DNA from: Scandinavium sp036271055
Lineage (GTDB): Bacteria > Pseudomonadota > Gammaproteobacteria > Enterobacterales > Enterobacteriaceae
Direction of reading: 5' to 3'
Length of the DNA: 64,000 nucleotides
Assembly (NCBI RefSeq): GCF_036271055.1
Contig: NZ_DATBBJ010000078.1
Location: forward strand, 1 to 64,000
The notes under the pieces: generated by a model
What the model was told of the DNA's origin: nothing
Seen by the model: the letters and a program-made list of their open reading frames with translations, nothing else
Database searches by the model: none
Made by a program: the position numbers and the translations under genes
Shown here: in pieces, positions 9,597 to 18,736 of the stretch
Position numbering within the stretch: the stretch's first letter is position 1
Layout: each line of letters starts with the position of its first letter

Positions 9597-9614
9597 AGCT
9601 AATATTTATTAGCT
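9597..9614. promoter_or_regulatory. Candidate operator of the LacI-type regulator
   Basis: AGCTAATA-TT-TATTAGCT is an 18-bp dyad with 8-bp perfect arms lying 25 bp before the glycosidase start and in the divergent intergenic region. Size and place fit a LacI-family operator, though the usual central CG is missing. Confidence 0.45.
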
Positions 9615-9639
9615 AAACATTATCAGTTATGAGGTGAGC

Positions 9640-10731
9640 ATGAAACAACAATGGAGTCAGGCACAGGCGCAGGCGTGGTATCAGCAGCAGGGCTGGCTGT
9701 GCGGTTTTAACTATTTGCCGTCGACGGCAGTGAACTGGACCGATATTTGGCAGAAAGAGACCTTCGATGCGCCAACGATCGAGCGAGAACTGGGCTGGGC
9801 GGCAGAAGCGGGCTACAACAGTTTGCGCATCAACCTGCCGTTTATCGTCTGGGAACACGATCGCGACGGATTCATCGCCCGCATCAACCAGTTCTTGCAG
9901 ATCGCTGACACGCACGGTTTCCGCACCATGTTGACACTGATGGACGACTGCGGCTTTTCCGGCGATGAACCCTATCTCGGCCCGCAAAAAGCCCCGGTTC
10001 CGGGCGTGCACAACAGTCAGGCGGCGGCGAGTCCGGGCCGTGCGAAAGTGTGCAACTACGACGACTGGCCGCATATCGAGCGCTACGTGCGCGACATCGT
10101 GCGTGAATTCCGCAGCGATAAGCGTGTATTGCTGTGGGATCTCTACAACGAACCGGGTAACCGTGGGATTTTCTCGACCGGCACCGTTGAAGTGTTCTAT
10201 GACGCAAAACTTGAAGATTACGCCCATGAATTGATGCGCAAGGCCTTTGAATGGGCGCGAGAAGAAGACCCGCAACAACCGTTAACCGTCTGCGCGTGGC
10301 GCTTGCAGCCTGAAGAAACCGGCATTCATCACTACACGCATCCGTTGGATAAAACCGCGCTGGAACTGTCGGACGTGGTCAGCTTCCACGCATACACCAA
10401 CACCGCGCGGATGGTTGCCGTTATCCACCACCTGCAACAACTCAACCGCCCGATGTTCTGCACCGAATGGCTGGCCCGCCACGTCGGCAGCACCATTGAA
10501 GAACAATTGCCGCTGATGCATGCCGCTAACGTTGCGCCGTATCAATGGGGGCTGGTGCGTGGCAAAACCCAAACGTTTCTGCCCTGGCCGGTGGTGATGA
10601 CCAGTACCACTGATTATTGCCGCCTTTGGTTCCACGATGTGTTTGAAGAAAACGGCATTCCGTTCTCGCAAGCGGAAATCAGCCTGGTGCGCAAACTGAG
10701 TCGCATCGGCTTGCACCCAACCCATTCATAA
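9640..10731 (+). CDS. Cytoplasmic glycoside hydrolase (GH5-like cellulase/mannanase fold)
   Basis: This 363-aa TIM-barrel glycosidase has no signal peptide, so it acts on imported oligosaccharides. The clan-A pattern is visible: acid/base E171 in LYNEPGN and nucleophile E276 in FCTEWLAR, with conserved histidines in between (FHAY near 249-252). The ATG at 9640 is preferred over the in-frame GTG at 9634 because GAGG directly precedes it. It is followed by a GPH sugar symporter, and the two probably import and split a beta-linked di- or oligosaccharide. The exact substrate cannot be told from sequence; such proteins are often labelled 1,4-beta-xylanase by automatic annotation. Confidence 0.78.
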   Translation: MKQQWSQAQAQAWYQQQGWLCGFNYLPSTAVNWTDIWQKETFDAPTIERELGWAAEAGYNSLRINLPFIVWEHDRDGFIARINQFLQIADTHGFRTMLTLMDDCGFSGDEPYLGPQKAPVPGVHNSQAAASPGRAKVCNYDDWPHIERYVRDIVREFRSDKRVLLWDLYNEPGNRGIFSTGTVEVFYDAKLEDYAHELMRKAFEWAREEDPQQPLTVCAWRLQPEETGIHHYTHPLDKTALELSDVVSFHAYTNTARMVAVIHHLQQLNRPMFCTEWLARHVGSTIEEQLPLMHAANVAPYQWGLVRGKTQTFLPWPVVMTSTTDYCRLWFHDVFEENGIPFSQAEISLVRKLSRIGLHPTHS

Positions 10732-10746
10732 AAATAACAATATCCT

Positions 10747-10764
10747 CCGGAAATAAATTTCCGG
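10747..10764 (+). other. Intergenic hairpin between glycosidase and transporter
   Basis: CCGGAAAT-AA-ATTTCCGG is an 18-bp perfect dyad 16 bp after the glycosidase stop, followed closely by the transporter's ribosome site (GGGGGAAAGG). It could set the ratio of the two products by mRNA processing. Confidence 0.35.
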
Positions 10765-10780
10765 GGGAAAGGTACGCACT

Positions 10781-12175
10781 ATGGCAAATACAATGAAAAT
10801 ACCGTCTCGCGAGTTGTGGTCTTATTTTGGCTATGGTTTAGGTCAGTGTTTTAGCTTTGGTTTAGTGGGTTCGTTTATTAACTATTTTTATACCGACGTG
10901 CTGGGCATTTCCGCCCTCGCCGCCAGTACCATTTTCCTGGTGGCTCGCGCTTGGGATGCCATCCACGATCCGCTGTTCGCCAGTTTCATGGACACGCTCA
11001 GCAGCCGTTTTGGCAAATTCCGTCATTTTATGCTGATTGCGCCATTGCTCATTACCGGCGTGACGCTGTTGTCGTTCTATAAAATAGAAGCCGACACCAC
11101 CACCAAAATTCTTTATGCGGGTGTGACCTATATTCTGTGGGGCACGCTGTATGCGATTTCCGATATTCCGTTCTGGTCGATTTCATCGGTAATGACCAAC
11201 GATTCCGGTCAACGCACCCGCGCGGTCACGGCAGCCACGCTGGGCGTGAATGCGGGGATTGCCTGCGCCAATATTTTCTTCCCCAAACTGGCGGCTTTTT
11301 TCTCTCACTACAGCAACGACAAAGGCTATTTTATGGCGGCGCTGGTGATGATGCTGGTTGGCCTGCCGCTGATGCTCAACGGCTTCGCACAAATTAAAGA
11401 ACGCGTGCCGCCGAGCCCGGAAAACGTCACCATTCGCGATACGTTCCGCAATTTAAAACAGAACAAGCCACTGTTTATTATTTTGCTGTCGTTCTTCTTT
11501 TGCGTATTCCATAACGTTGCCAACGGCATTTATATCTACTTCTTTATTTACAATATGGGCGATGGCAGCCTGCAAATGATGATTGGGCTGATGGGGATCG
11601 TCGCCTCTGTCGTGTGTCTGGTCGCCCCAATGCTGACCCGCAAACTGCAAAAGCGAAAACTGTTTATGATCCTCTGCGGGCTGGATATTACCGTGCGCGT
11701 GGTGATGTGGTTTGCAGGCTATCAACACACCGCCATCTTGTTCCTGTTGCTGGGCCTGAGCACCATTTTCGTGACCATGAGTAACCTGCTAACTTCCTCG
11801 ATGATTGCCGACACCATCGAATATGCCGAATACCACACCCATAAACGCTGCGCGGCCATCACGTTTTCTGGGCAAACCTTTACCGGCAAGATGTCAGTTG
11901 CGTTCGGCGGGGGGCTGATTGGAGTGTTTCTGACGATGATTGGCTACGTGCCTCAGGCGCAGAGTCAGAGCGATGCTGTGCTAAATGGGTTGTTCTTTGG
12001 CATCTGTTTGCTGCCCGCCATCGGCTCGCTGATTCGGCTGGGCTTTATGTCGCGCTATACCTTTACCGAAGAGAAGCACGCCGAGATTTGTCGTCTGCTG
12101 GCACAACGTCGTCATGCAGCGGTTGAGGATGAAGTGAATGAACAGCCGGACGGGCGTCCGGTATCGGCGAGTTGA
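10781..12175 (+). CDS. GPH-family (MelB-like) sugar:cation symporter
   Basis: This 464-aa inner-membrane transporter has about 12 helices. The family signature near residue 55 is well kept (WDAIHDPLFASF, then SRFGKFRHF), including the Asp residues that bind sugar and cation in MelB. It sits 49 bp after the glycosidase in the same direction, next to a divergent LacI-type regulator. It therefore most likely imports the glycoside that the upstream enzyme cleaves. A REP pair follows. Confidence 0.9.
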   Translation: MANTMKIPSRELWSYFGYGLGQCFSFGLVGSFINYFYTDVLGISALAASTIFLVARAWDAIHDPLFASFMDTLSSRFGKFRHFMLIAPLLITGVTLLSFYKIEADTTTKILYAGVTYILWGTLYAISDIPFWSISSVMTNDSGQRTRAVTAATLGVNAGIACANIFFPKLAAFFSHYSNDKGYFMAALVMMLVGLPLMLNGFAQIKERVPPSPENVTIRDTFRNLKQNKPLFIILLSFFFCVFHNVANGIYIYFFIYNMGDGSLQMMIGLMGIVASVVCLVAPMLTRKLQKRKLFMILCGLDITVRVVMWFAGYQHTAILFLLLGLSTIFVTMSNLLTSSMIADTIEYAEYHTHKRCAAITFSGQTFTGKMSVAFGGGLIGVFLTMIGYVPQAQSQSDAVLNGLFFGICLLPAIGSLIRLGFMSRYTFTEEKHAEICRLLAQRRHAAVEDEVNEQPDGRPVSAS

Positions 12176-12186
12176 TCCATTGCGAA

Positions 12187-12260
12187 ACGCCCGGCGGCAC
12201 TGCGTTTGCACGGGCATACAGGGTTCAGTAGGCCGGGTAAGCGTAGCGCCACCCGGCACC
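12187..12260. repeat. REP pair (BIME) between converging genes
   Basis: Two palindromic units lie side by side: GCCCGGCGGC...GCACGGGC and GGCCGGGTAAGCGTAGCGCC followed by ACCCGGC. The second is a classic enterobacterial REP sequence. They fill the gap between the convergent transporter and roxA-like genes. Confidence 0.7.
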
Positions 12261-12264
12261 GGAA

Positions 12265-13386
12265 TTACTCTTCGAAGAACCAATAACCCTGATTCATCAA
12301 CGCTGTAAGCTCGGCAATAAACGCCGGGTTTTGCAGCGCATCGCCGAGTTCTGACTGACCGAGTTCCGTAAAGCGGCACAGCGCATCAGCCGCTTTCGCA
12401 TCAGCGGTTTTCCAGCTTTCGCTGTTGATAAAGAAGTTGCCGTCGATGTTGAGCACACGCAGACCACTCAGGCGAGTCAGCATTTCGCCGCCCATCAGCG
12501 CGTCCTGGACTTCCTCTTCGGAATACGGTGGCTCTGCCGGGGCAATGTCCAGCTCGTGACGTGGCGTAGAGGCAAAGCGGCCAAACCACTGTTTGAAATC
12601 TTCCGGCTGGCTTACTATTTCAACCATCATCGAACGCAGACGCTCAAGCTCATGCGCTTCCACACGGCCCGCGTGTTCACGCACGGTCAGATCCGGGTCG
12701 CTGTAATGCGCGCCGCCGAGATCGTTTTCCAGCGCATAATCCGCAAAGCTGCTGATCAGGTCGCGTCCGTTTGGCCCACGGAAGCCCACTGAATAGTTCA
12801 GCGTGTCTTCATAAGTGAAGCCGTCGTGCGGGAATCCAGGTGGAATGTACAGGATGTCGCCTGGCGACATCTCAACATCAATAATCGGCTCAAACGGGTC
12901 GACGTGCAGCAGCGCTGGGTGCGGGCAGAATTGACGCATTGGGATCGCATCCCCCACGCGCCAGCGACGGCGGCCCATCCCCTGAATAATGAACACATCG
13001 TAGTTGTCGATATGCGGACCAACACCACCGCCCGGCACGGAGTAGGAGATCATCAGATCATCAAGACGCCATTCCGGCAGGACGCGGAACGGGCGCACCA
13101 GTTCTGCGGAAGGCATATGCCAGTGGTTCACCGCCTGCGCCAGCAGTGACCAGCCGGTTTCGCCGAGATCATCAAAATGTTCGAATGGACCGTGGCTTGC
13201 AGACCATTTACCGTCAGTCTGGCTGACCAGGCGACTGTCTACTTCCGGCTCCATCGCCAGCCCCGCCAGTTCATCTGGCGTGATCGGATCAACGAAATTT
13301 GGGAAGGCATTTTTCAACACAACGGGTTGTTTTTGCCAGTATTTCTCTAAAAACTCGGGCCAGTTAATGTTCAGTTGGTTAACCAT
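12265..13386 (-). CDS. roxA: 50S ribosomal protein L16 arginine hydroxylase (RoxA/YcfD type)
   Basis: This JmjC-type Fe(II)/2-oxoglutarate oxygenase hydroxylates an arginine of ribosomal protein L16. The metal triad falls at H125-x-D127 (GPHIDNYD) and H187 (GFPHDGF), the E. coli positions. A C-terminal winged-helix region ends in the family's GYWFFEE. With the start at 13386 (MVNQLNINWPEF) the length is 373 aa, equal to E. coli RoxA; the upstream ATG at 13461 would add 25 unrelated residues. In E. coli roxA follows phoPQ, but here it stands alone between a sugar transporter and a YqjC-like gene. A relocated gene or a second copy are both possible. Confidence 0.88.
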   Translation of the reverse strand: MVNQLNINWPEFLEKYWQKQPVVLKNAFPNFVDPITPDELAGLAMEPEVDSRLVSQTDGKWSASHGPFEHFDDLGETGWSLLAQAVNHWHMPSAELVRPFRVLPEWRLDDLMISYSVPGGGVGPHIDNYDVFIIQGMGRRRWRVGDAIPMRQFCPHPALLHVDPFEPIIDVEMSPGDILYIPPGFPHDGFTYEDTLNYSVGFRGPNGRDLISSFADYALENDLGGAHYSDPDLTVREHAGRVEAHELERLRSMMVEIVSQPEDFKQWFGRFASTPRHELDIAPAEPPYSEEEVQDALMGGEMLTRLSGLRVLNIDGNFFINSESWKTADAKAADALCRFTELGQSELGDALQNPAFIAELTALMNQGYWFFEE

Positions 13387-13478
13387 ACAATCACACCAGT
13401 AAGAGGATAAACGAGCGTGATTATGCGAGAGATGCCCTCTTTCGACTTTGTTAAGGGTCAAGGGTTGGCGAAAAAATG

Positions 13479-13507
13479 AATCATCCTTGTGCTTTATACG
13501 GATGATT
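13479..13507. promoter_or_regulatory. Inverted repeat in the roxA/yqjC-like divergent region
   Basis: AATCATCC and GGATGATT form 8-bp perfect arms 13 bp apart, and a third GGATGAT copy lies near 13535. They sit between divergent genes and could bind a regulator of either; no known consensus is recognised. Confidence 0.3.
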
Positions 13508-13570
13508 TAAGAAATTATTAAGATCTGGGGAGTAGGATGATCCTTACTTTAATGGACACGGAGAGAATCC

Positions 13571-13969
13571 ATGACTTTCACTACTCTGACAAAAAATACC
13601 GCCATGGCCTTAGCGCTGATGGCCCTGCCCACCGCCTCTGTTTTTGCACAATCCACGTTAACCGGGTGTGCGGCTAAAAAAGACGAAATCCAGCAGCAAC
13701 TCGATTATGCCAAAAAGTATAACAACAGCGGTCAAATCGCAGGACTGGAGAAGGCGCTGAAAGAAGTGAACGCTAACTGCACCGATGCGTCGTTGCGTGC
13801 TGAACGCGAAGCTGATGTGCGTGAAAAAGAGCAAAAAGTGACGGAGCGCGAGCAGGAGCTGACGGAAGCAAAAGCAACAGGACGCTCAGACAAAATCCAG
13901 AAGAAGCAAGAAAAACTGGATGACGCCAAAGAAGAACTGGCCGACGCAAAAGCCGAGCTGAATAAATAG
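13571..13969 (+). CDS. Exported DUF1090 (YqjC-like) coiled-coil protein
   Basis: This 132-aa protein has a signal peptide cut after SVFA (~26) and a mature part rich in Glu, Lys and Ala. Heptad-like helices run through ~75-130 and two Cys (near 33 and 61) could pair in the periplasm. Size, Cys spacing and the KKDEIQQQLDYAK stretch fit DUF1090, the E. coli YqjC family, whose function is unknown. GGAGAG precedes the ATG and a hairpin terminator follows, so it is a single-gene unit. Confidence 0.82.
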   Translation: MTFTTLTKNTAMALALMALPTASVFAQSTLTGCAAKKDEIQQQLDYAKKYNNSGQIAGLEKALKEVNANCTDASLRAEREADVREKEQKVTEREQELTEAKATGRSDKIQKKQEKLDDAKEELADAKAELNK

Positions 13970-13982
13970 CCAAATCGTTTAC

Positions 13983-14008
13983 GGGCGGCTCTCAACCGCC
14001 CCTTCCCC
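13983..14008 (+). terminator. Hairpin terminator after the YqjC-like gene
   Basis: GGGCGG-CTCTCAA-CCGCCC followed by CTTCCCC lies 14 bp after the stop. The T-tail is weak. Confidence 0.55.
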
Positions 14009-14163
14009 CACGCCCTTTCTTCTACTGCAGAAGCCTGATCCGTTTAGGCTTCATTACAGCGTAAACAGGTATTCTGTATGAATGTTCCCATTTAATTACC
14101 GCCCCTCCCTTTGCATGACTACACTGAGCACTATGACGGTCAGGCAGTCCGGAGATGACGTCG

Positions 14164-15657
14164 ATGGTAAAAGATGTGTTAAGCCGTGTTGCCCGAAAAG
14201 CTGAAAGCCGCCTGATACAGATCCTGGTCCTCACTGGGCTGGCTCTGGTCGCGATAGTGTTTGCTTACACCGTTTTGTTTCGTCTGGTGACTGTCTCTGA
14301 AAAAGTGTCTGCCGGGCTTGGCAATATTCTTGCCGACGATATGCTGCATAACGAAGATCTCGCCGACGTTATCTCACTCTTCTACTTCCGCCAGAATCAT
14401 GCCCTACCGTCCCTTTCGACGCCTGCGATGGAATACGACCCGCAGCATCAGATTTATGGCGCAAACCTGTTTGCTGACAACCCTTCACCCGACCTTCGGG
14501 GCACACTCCAGTCTCGTCGCGAATTACCCCGACAGGCGGTGCTGATTGCCCGCAGCATAGATTTGTCGCTCGAGCGTGAAGACCGGGTGCCTCATCACCA
14601 TCTGGTTGTGCGGCGCTATTTCCTTCCCGTCGATAATGACTATATCTATCTTTATACCAAAATGCCGACGCGTAATTACGTTTTTGCCAGCTACGGCGGC
14701 AAAGGGTTTATGCTGAAAGGTGAAGGGAAAACCCGGAATTACTTTACGCAAAAACTGAATAATTCCGTGGAGACCTCTGCGGGAAAATTCAGTGAGATTT
14801 ATCAGGACGTCCTGACCAGGCGCCCAACGCTCTCTATTGAACATTTTGTTTATGATATTGGCGATTCCAGCGGAAATTCCGTCCTCGGCGTGGCGTGCCT
14901 CGATTACGAATTAAACACGTTTATTCAGTTGATAGACCGAATGGGTTACACCTCAGGTGAGCGATATCTGAATATTGACATTGAGGATAAGCTTAAACAC
15001 AGCCATATCAGCATTCTCCATAATGGATATGTCTTTGGCAGAGCATCATTTGAGATCAACAAGCGCTTTGTTTTCAATGTTTCCGTCAACCCATGGGCAT
15101 TCTACCTTTCAGCGGATGGCTATCCCGATATCCTTATATTTCTGTTGCTGGTTACGGTAGTCGGGCTGCTGAGTCGTTCCATGATCAAGCATAAACAAGC
15201 CTCACACACCGATTCCCTCACCTCGCTTTACAACCGAAAATGGTTGCTGGCATGGGAAAAAAATCGAGGAAAACACGTCAGCTACATCGTCGCACTCATC
15301 GACTGTAATCGTTTTAAGCCTATAAACGATCGGTATGGTCATGCGATGGGAGATGACGCACTGAGGTTTATCGCCAAAAGTATTCAGCAGAATATTCGCA
15401 CCGGCTATGACTACGCGGTTCGAATGGGCGGAGATGAATTTGTGATTCTGTTTCGCACTCGAAATGTCGCGGGGGCTTACGAAGCGATGGTACGTATCAA
15501 CGAACAACTGCAACAGTTTGGTCACGGTATTTCGCTTTCGGTGAGCTATGGTTTCGCGCCCCTGAGCAATGACACACCGTTAATCGCCGCGATTGCCGAA
15601 GCAGATAAACGCATGTACCGCTACAAAAGAAGAAATGCTACAGGGCATGATCGTTAA
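14164..15657 (+). CDS. Diguanylate cyclase with periplasmic sensor domain (DgcJ-like)
   Basis: A 497-aa inner-membrane enzyme predicted to make c-di-GMP. A first helix (~14-37), a large periplasmic domain (~40-315) and a second helix (~320-340) precede a GGDEF domain with GGDEF at 422-426. The architecture and an RGTLQ segment in the sensor part recall E. coli DgcJ (YeaJ). The inhibitory RxxD is TGYD here, so feedback control may be lost. The metal-site segment reads LIDCNRFK instead of the usual DIDHFK, keeping the first Asp. ATG 14164 is preferred to 14155, which would touch the GGAG ribosome site. Confidence 0.88.
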   Translation: MVKDVLSRVARKAESRLIQILVLTGLALVAIVFAYTVLFRLVTVSEKVSAGLGNILADDMLHNEDLADVISLFYFRQNHALPSLSTPAMEYDPQHQIYGANLFADNPSPDLRGTLQSRRELPRQAVLIARSIDLSLEREDRVPHHHLVVRRYFLPVDNDYIYLYTKMPTRNYVFASYGGKGFMLKGEGKTRNYFTQKLNNSVETSAGKFSEIYQDVLTRRPTLSIEHFVYDIGDSSGNSVLGVACLDYELNTFIQLIDRMGYTSGERYLNIDIEDKLKHSHISILHNGYVFGRASFEINKRFVFNVSVNPWAFYLSADGYPDILIFLLLVTVVGLLSRSMIKHKQASHTDSLTSLYNRKWLLAWEKNRGKHVSYIVALIDCNRFKPINDRYGHAMGDDALRFIAKSIQQNIRTGYDYAVRMGGDEFVILFRTRNVAGAYEAMVRINEQLQQFGHGISLSVSYGFAPLSNDTPLIAAIAEADKRMYRYKRRNATGHDR

Positions 15658-15747
15658 ACATACCGCGCTTCTTAGACAGCGCGATGACTGATAATCTGGT
15701 AGACACAAAACCATTATGTGTGCCCAAAATCACGCCAGGCGACTGAA

Positions 15748-16224
15748 ATGAAAACAATCACCCTGAACGACATGCAGCAACAGAGCGAAACGGCGGCCCA
15801 TTCTCCCCGTTTACGCGCCCACCGAAATTTTCATCCCGAATTGAGCGATCCCGTGCAGCGTTTGGCCATTGCGATGGAACCCGGCACCTATGTGCGCCCT
15901 CATCGTCACCCGCACACGTTTGAACTGCTGTTCCCGCTAAGCGGTCGTTTTGTGGTGCTGAATTTCGATGATAACGGCACTGTGATACGCCGTGTCGTAC
16001 TCGGCGAGGAGTGTAAGGTGCTGGAGATGGATGCCGGTACATGGCACGCGGTATTGTCATTAGATAACGGCGGTGTGATTTTCGAAGTGAAACACGGCGC
16101 TTATCAGCCCGTAGCGGAGCAAGACTCTGCGCCGTGGGCTCCCGCTGAAAGCCAGCCTGGCACCGCTGAATTGATGCAATGGTACGCGCAGGCTCAGGTC
16201 GGCGACGGTCCGTTTGCCCTTTAA
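15748..16224 (+). CDS. WbuC-family cupin metalloprotein
   Basis: This 158-aa single-domain cupin has metal-binding motif 1 as RPHRHPHTFE (His and Glu ligands near 52-60) and motif 2 around GTWHAVLS. WbuC-type proteins occur beside O-antigen genes and elsewhere; their reaction is not settled. No polysaccharide genes are nearby here. The start at 15748 (MKTITL) gives a family-typical length; the upstream in-frame ATG adds ten residues not seen in relatives. Confidence 0.75.
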   Translation: MKTITLNDMQQQSETAAHSPRLRAHRNFHPELSDPVQRLAIAMEPGTYVRPHRHPHTFELLFPLSGRFVVLNFDDNGTVIRRVVLGEECKVLEMDAGTWHAVLSLDNGGVIFEVKHGAYQPVAEQDSAPWAPAESQPGTAELMQWYAQAQVGDGPFAL

Positions 16225-16389
16225 GTCAGCAGCAATGCGCGAAGTGCCCCCGCTTTGCGCATCTTTTCTCTCCATGAATAAACAGAGAATGTAGCCAGTT
16301 CACAACTCTGCATTGCCCCAATTTAAGCCCTGATTTTCACGTGCTAGTCTCTTCAAACGTTTATATCTGGCCCTTTCATCACAGGTCGT

Positions 16390-18042
16390 ATGAAGCCCCG
16401 ATTGCCTTTTCAGGTGAAGCTATTTCTGTCTCTGGTGGTCTTTTCCTGCCTGCTTCTATTGTTGCTGGGCGCATTGTTGTTCCATTTTATCGACCGCCAG
16501 CTTCATCACGATCTGGGTCAACGCGCCCGCGTGCAGGCGAGCGAAATAGCGTTGATGCCGGGCCTTGCGGAAAAAGTGGAGCAGCGAGATATTGCGGGTA
16601 TTGCGGCATTAATTCAGCCGCTGCGCGCGCAAAGTGACGCGAGTTATATCGTGATCGGTGATACGCAAGAAAAGCATCTCTTCCATTCCGAATCCCCGGA
16701 GCGCCTGAATTTACCGATGATCGGCGGCGATAACGCTGAGGTGCTGAAAGGCAAAACCATTATTTCGATGCGCAAAGGCGGGATAGGCGTTTCGTTGCGC
16801 AGCAAAGCACCCATTTTCGACGCCAACCGCAACGTGATCGGCATTGTCTCCGTCGGTTATCTCACCTCTTATATCGCCAATGTGAATGCCCGTTTGCTTT
16901 GGCAGTCCGGTTTATACGGTCTGGCTTTATTACTGATGCTGTTTGCTTTTTCGTGGATATTTACCCGAGCGCTCAAAAAGCAGATGTTCTGGCTTGAACC
17001 CAAAGATATCGCCCAACTGGTGCTGCAACAAAAAGCCCTGCTGGAAGCAATGTACGAAGGCGTATTCGCGGTGAACGCACAAAAGCAGCTGATTTTAATT
17101 AACCGTGCAGCAAGAGAAATACTGGATATACATCAAAGCGAAAAAGCGTTACTCGGCAAGCCGCTGGAAGACGTCATGCAAATCCCGCCCACTTTTTTTA
17201 GTCACGATGCGCACAACGAAAACAGTCGTCATCACGACTGGATCACCGTGTTGAATCAACGGCAGGTGATCGTCAACCGCGTGGCGATCAAAGTTGAACC
17301 TGGCGCAGACAACGGCTGGGTGTTCAGCTTCCGCGATAAAAACGACATAAACACCCTTAGCAGCCAGTTAAGCCAGGTGACGCACTACGCCGATAATCTG
17401 CGCATTATGCGTCATGAACAACTGAACTGGACTGCGACACTGGTAGGGTTGTTGCAAATGCAACGCTATGACGACGCGATGCGTTATATTCACGCGCAAT
17501 CCGAAGGGGCGCAAAAGGTGCTGGATTTTGTCTCCGCACAGTTCGCTTCACCCGCGCTGTGCGGATTGCTGCTGGGAAAATATGTCAGCGCACGCGAAAA
17601 AGGTATTGAGCTTATTTTCGACCCGGCCTGCCAGCTCACCCGTATTCCTGCTGGGCTCAGCGAAACCGAACTGATGTCCGTCATCGGTAACTTAGTGGAC
17701 AATGCTGTCGATGCCACGCTGAACACGCCAGAACGTTCGTCGCCCGTTGAGATCTACATTTCAGACCGAAATCAGGAGCTGGTGATCGAAGTGGCCGACA
17801 GAGGTTGCGGCGTGGACGACGCGATGAAACAGCAGATCTTCGAACAGGGAGTGACCACCAAACCGACTGATCCGGACGCGTGGGAAAAACCGGATCACGG
17901 CATCGGTTTATATCTGGTCGCCAGTTATATTCATCAGGCCGGTGGCAGCATTGAAATCACTGACAATACGCCGCAGGGCGCGCTTTTTACGGTGTTCATC
18001 CCGTTCCAGAAAACTCCGCTAACAGGACACGCCCATGACTGA
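16390..18042 (+). CDS. CitA/DpiB-type sensor histidine kinase
   Basis: This 550-aa membrane kinase has helix 1 (~11-32), a periplasmic PAS-like sensor (~35-165), helix 2 (~172-192), a cytoplasmic PAS (~215-320) and a kinase core. The phospho-acceptor is H342 (MRHEQLNW), the N-box has N438 (NLVDNAVDA), G1 is D470-x-G472-x-G474 and G2 is G504-x-G506. E. coli DpiB has nearly the same length and order and senses citrate; the sensor domain here is divergent, so the ligand is open. The stop overlaps the response-regulator start by 8 bp (ATGACTGA), so the pair is co-translated. Confidence 0.9.
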   Translation: MKPRLPFQVKLFLSLVVFSCLLLLLLGALLFHFIDRQLHHDLGQRARVQASEIALMPGLAEKVEQRDIAGIAALIQPLRAQSDASYIVIGDTQEKHLFHSESPERLNLPMIGGDNAEVLKGKTIISMRKGGIGVSLRSKAPIFDANRNVIGIVSVGYLTSYIANVNARLLWQSGLYGLALLLMLFAFSWIFTRALKKQMFWLEPKDIAQLVLQQKALLEAMYEGVFAVNAQKQLILINRAAREILDIHQSEKALLGKPLEDVMQIPPTFFSHDAHNENSRHHDWITVLNQRQVIVNRVAIKVEPGADNGWVFSFRDKNDINTLSSQLSQVTHYADNLRIMRHEQLNWTATLVGLLQMQRYDDAMRYIHAQSEGAQKVLDFVSAQFASPALCGLLLGKYVSAREKGIELIFDPACQLTRIPAGLSETELMSVIGNLVDNAVDATLNTPERSSPVEIYISDRNQELVIEVADRGCGVDDAMKQQIFEQGVTTKPTDPDAWEKPDHGIGLYLVASYIHQAGGSIEITDNTPQGALFTVFIPFQKTPLTGHAHD

Positions 18043-18736
18043 TACCGGCGCGCTTAAAGTTGTTATTGTTGAGGACGAGCCACATCTGGCTGAATTGCAC
18101 CGCGAGTTTATCGAGCAGAATTTTCATCTGCGTGTGGTCGGGATCGCCGCCACACTGGAACAAGCCCGAACCCTGTTGAGCCAGCACCAGCCACGTTTGG
18201 TGTTGCTCGATAACTATTTGCCAGACGGTCAAGGCGTGGAATTAATCGACAGCCCGTTGCTCAAAAGTTTTGAGTGTTCCGTTATTTTCATCACCGCCGC
18301 CAGTGACATGCAAACCTGTAGCCACGCCATGCGCAGCGGCGCGTTTGACTACCTGATTAAACCCGTCTTCTTCCAGCGTCTGCGTGCGTCGCTGGAGCGC
18401 TTTATGTTGCTGGTTCACACGCTGCGGCAGGTCAAAGTGGTGGATCAACATGCGCTGGATAAACTGTTTAACTTACCCGCTGGTGAGGCCATATCCGCGC
18501 CGTCATCGAAGGGCATTGAACCCTCAACGCTTGAACGCGTTAAGCAGGTGTTTATTGATCACCCGGACAACTTCTGGTCAGTGGAACAGGTGGTTGAAGA
18601 CGTGGGCATCAGCAAAACAACGTGCCGTCGCTATCTCGAATATTGCGTGGAGATCGGGTTTATCGGGATTGAGATCCAGTATGGCAATATTGGGCATCCA
18701 AGACGACTTTACCGAAAACGGACTGATACGGAATAA
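18035..18736 (+). CDS. CitB/DpiA-type response regulator
   Basis: This 233-aa two-domain regulator has a receiver with acidic pocket E13-D14, phospho-acceptor D59, T87 and K109. The C-terminal helix-turn-helix is of the CitB class (ISKTTCRRYLEYC near 190-202). It partners the overlapping kinase. The next gene downstream, 177 bp away in the same direction, is an ABC-transporter binding protein, so the system most likely switches on that transporter when its ligand is sensed. Confidence 0.9.
   Translation: MTDTGALKVVIVEDEPHLAELHREFIEQNFHLRVVGIAATLEQARTLLSQHQPRLVLLDNYLPDGQGVELIDSPLLKSFECSVIFITAASDMQTCSHAMRSGAFDYLIKPVFFQRLRASLERFMLLVHTLRQVKVVDQHALDKLFNLPAGEAISAPSSKGIEPSTLERVKQVFIDHPDNFWSVEQVVEDVGISKTTCRRYLEYCVEIGFIGIEIQYGNIGHPRRLYRKRTDTE

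Noticed and set aside
9613..10278. 221-codon frame antisense to the glycosidase
   Set aside because: The opposite strand encodes a recognisable enzyme with catalytic motifs; this frame shows none.
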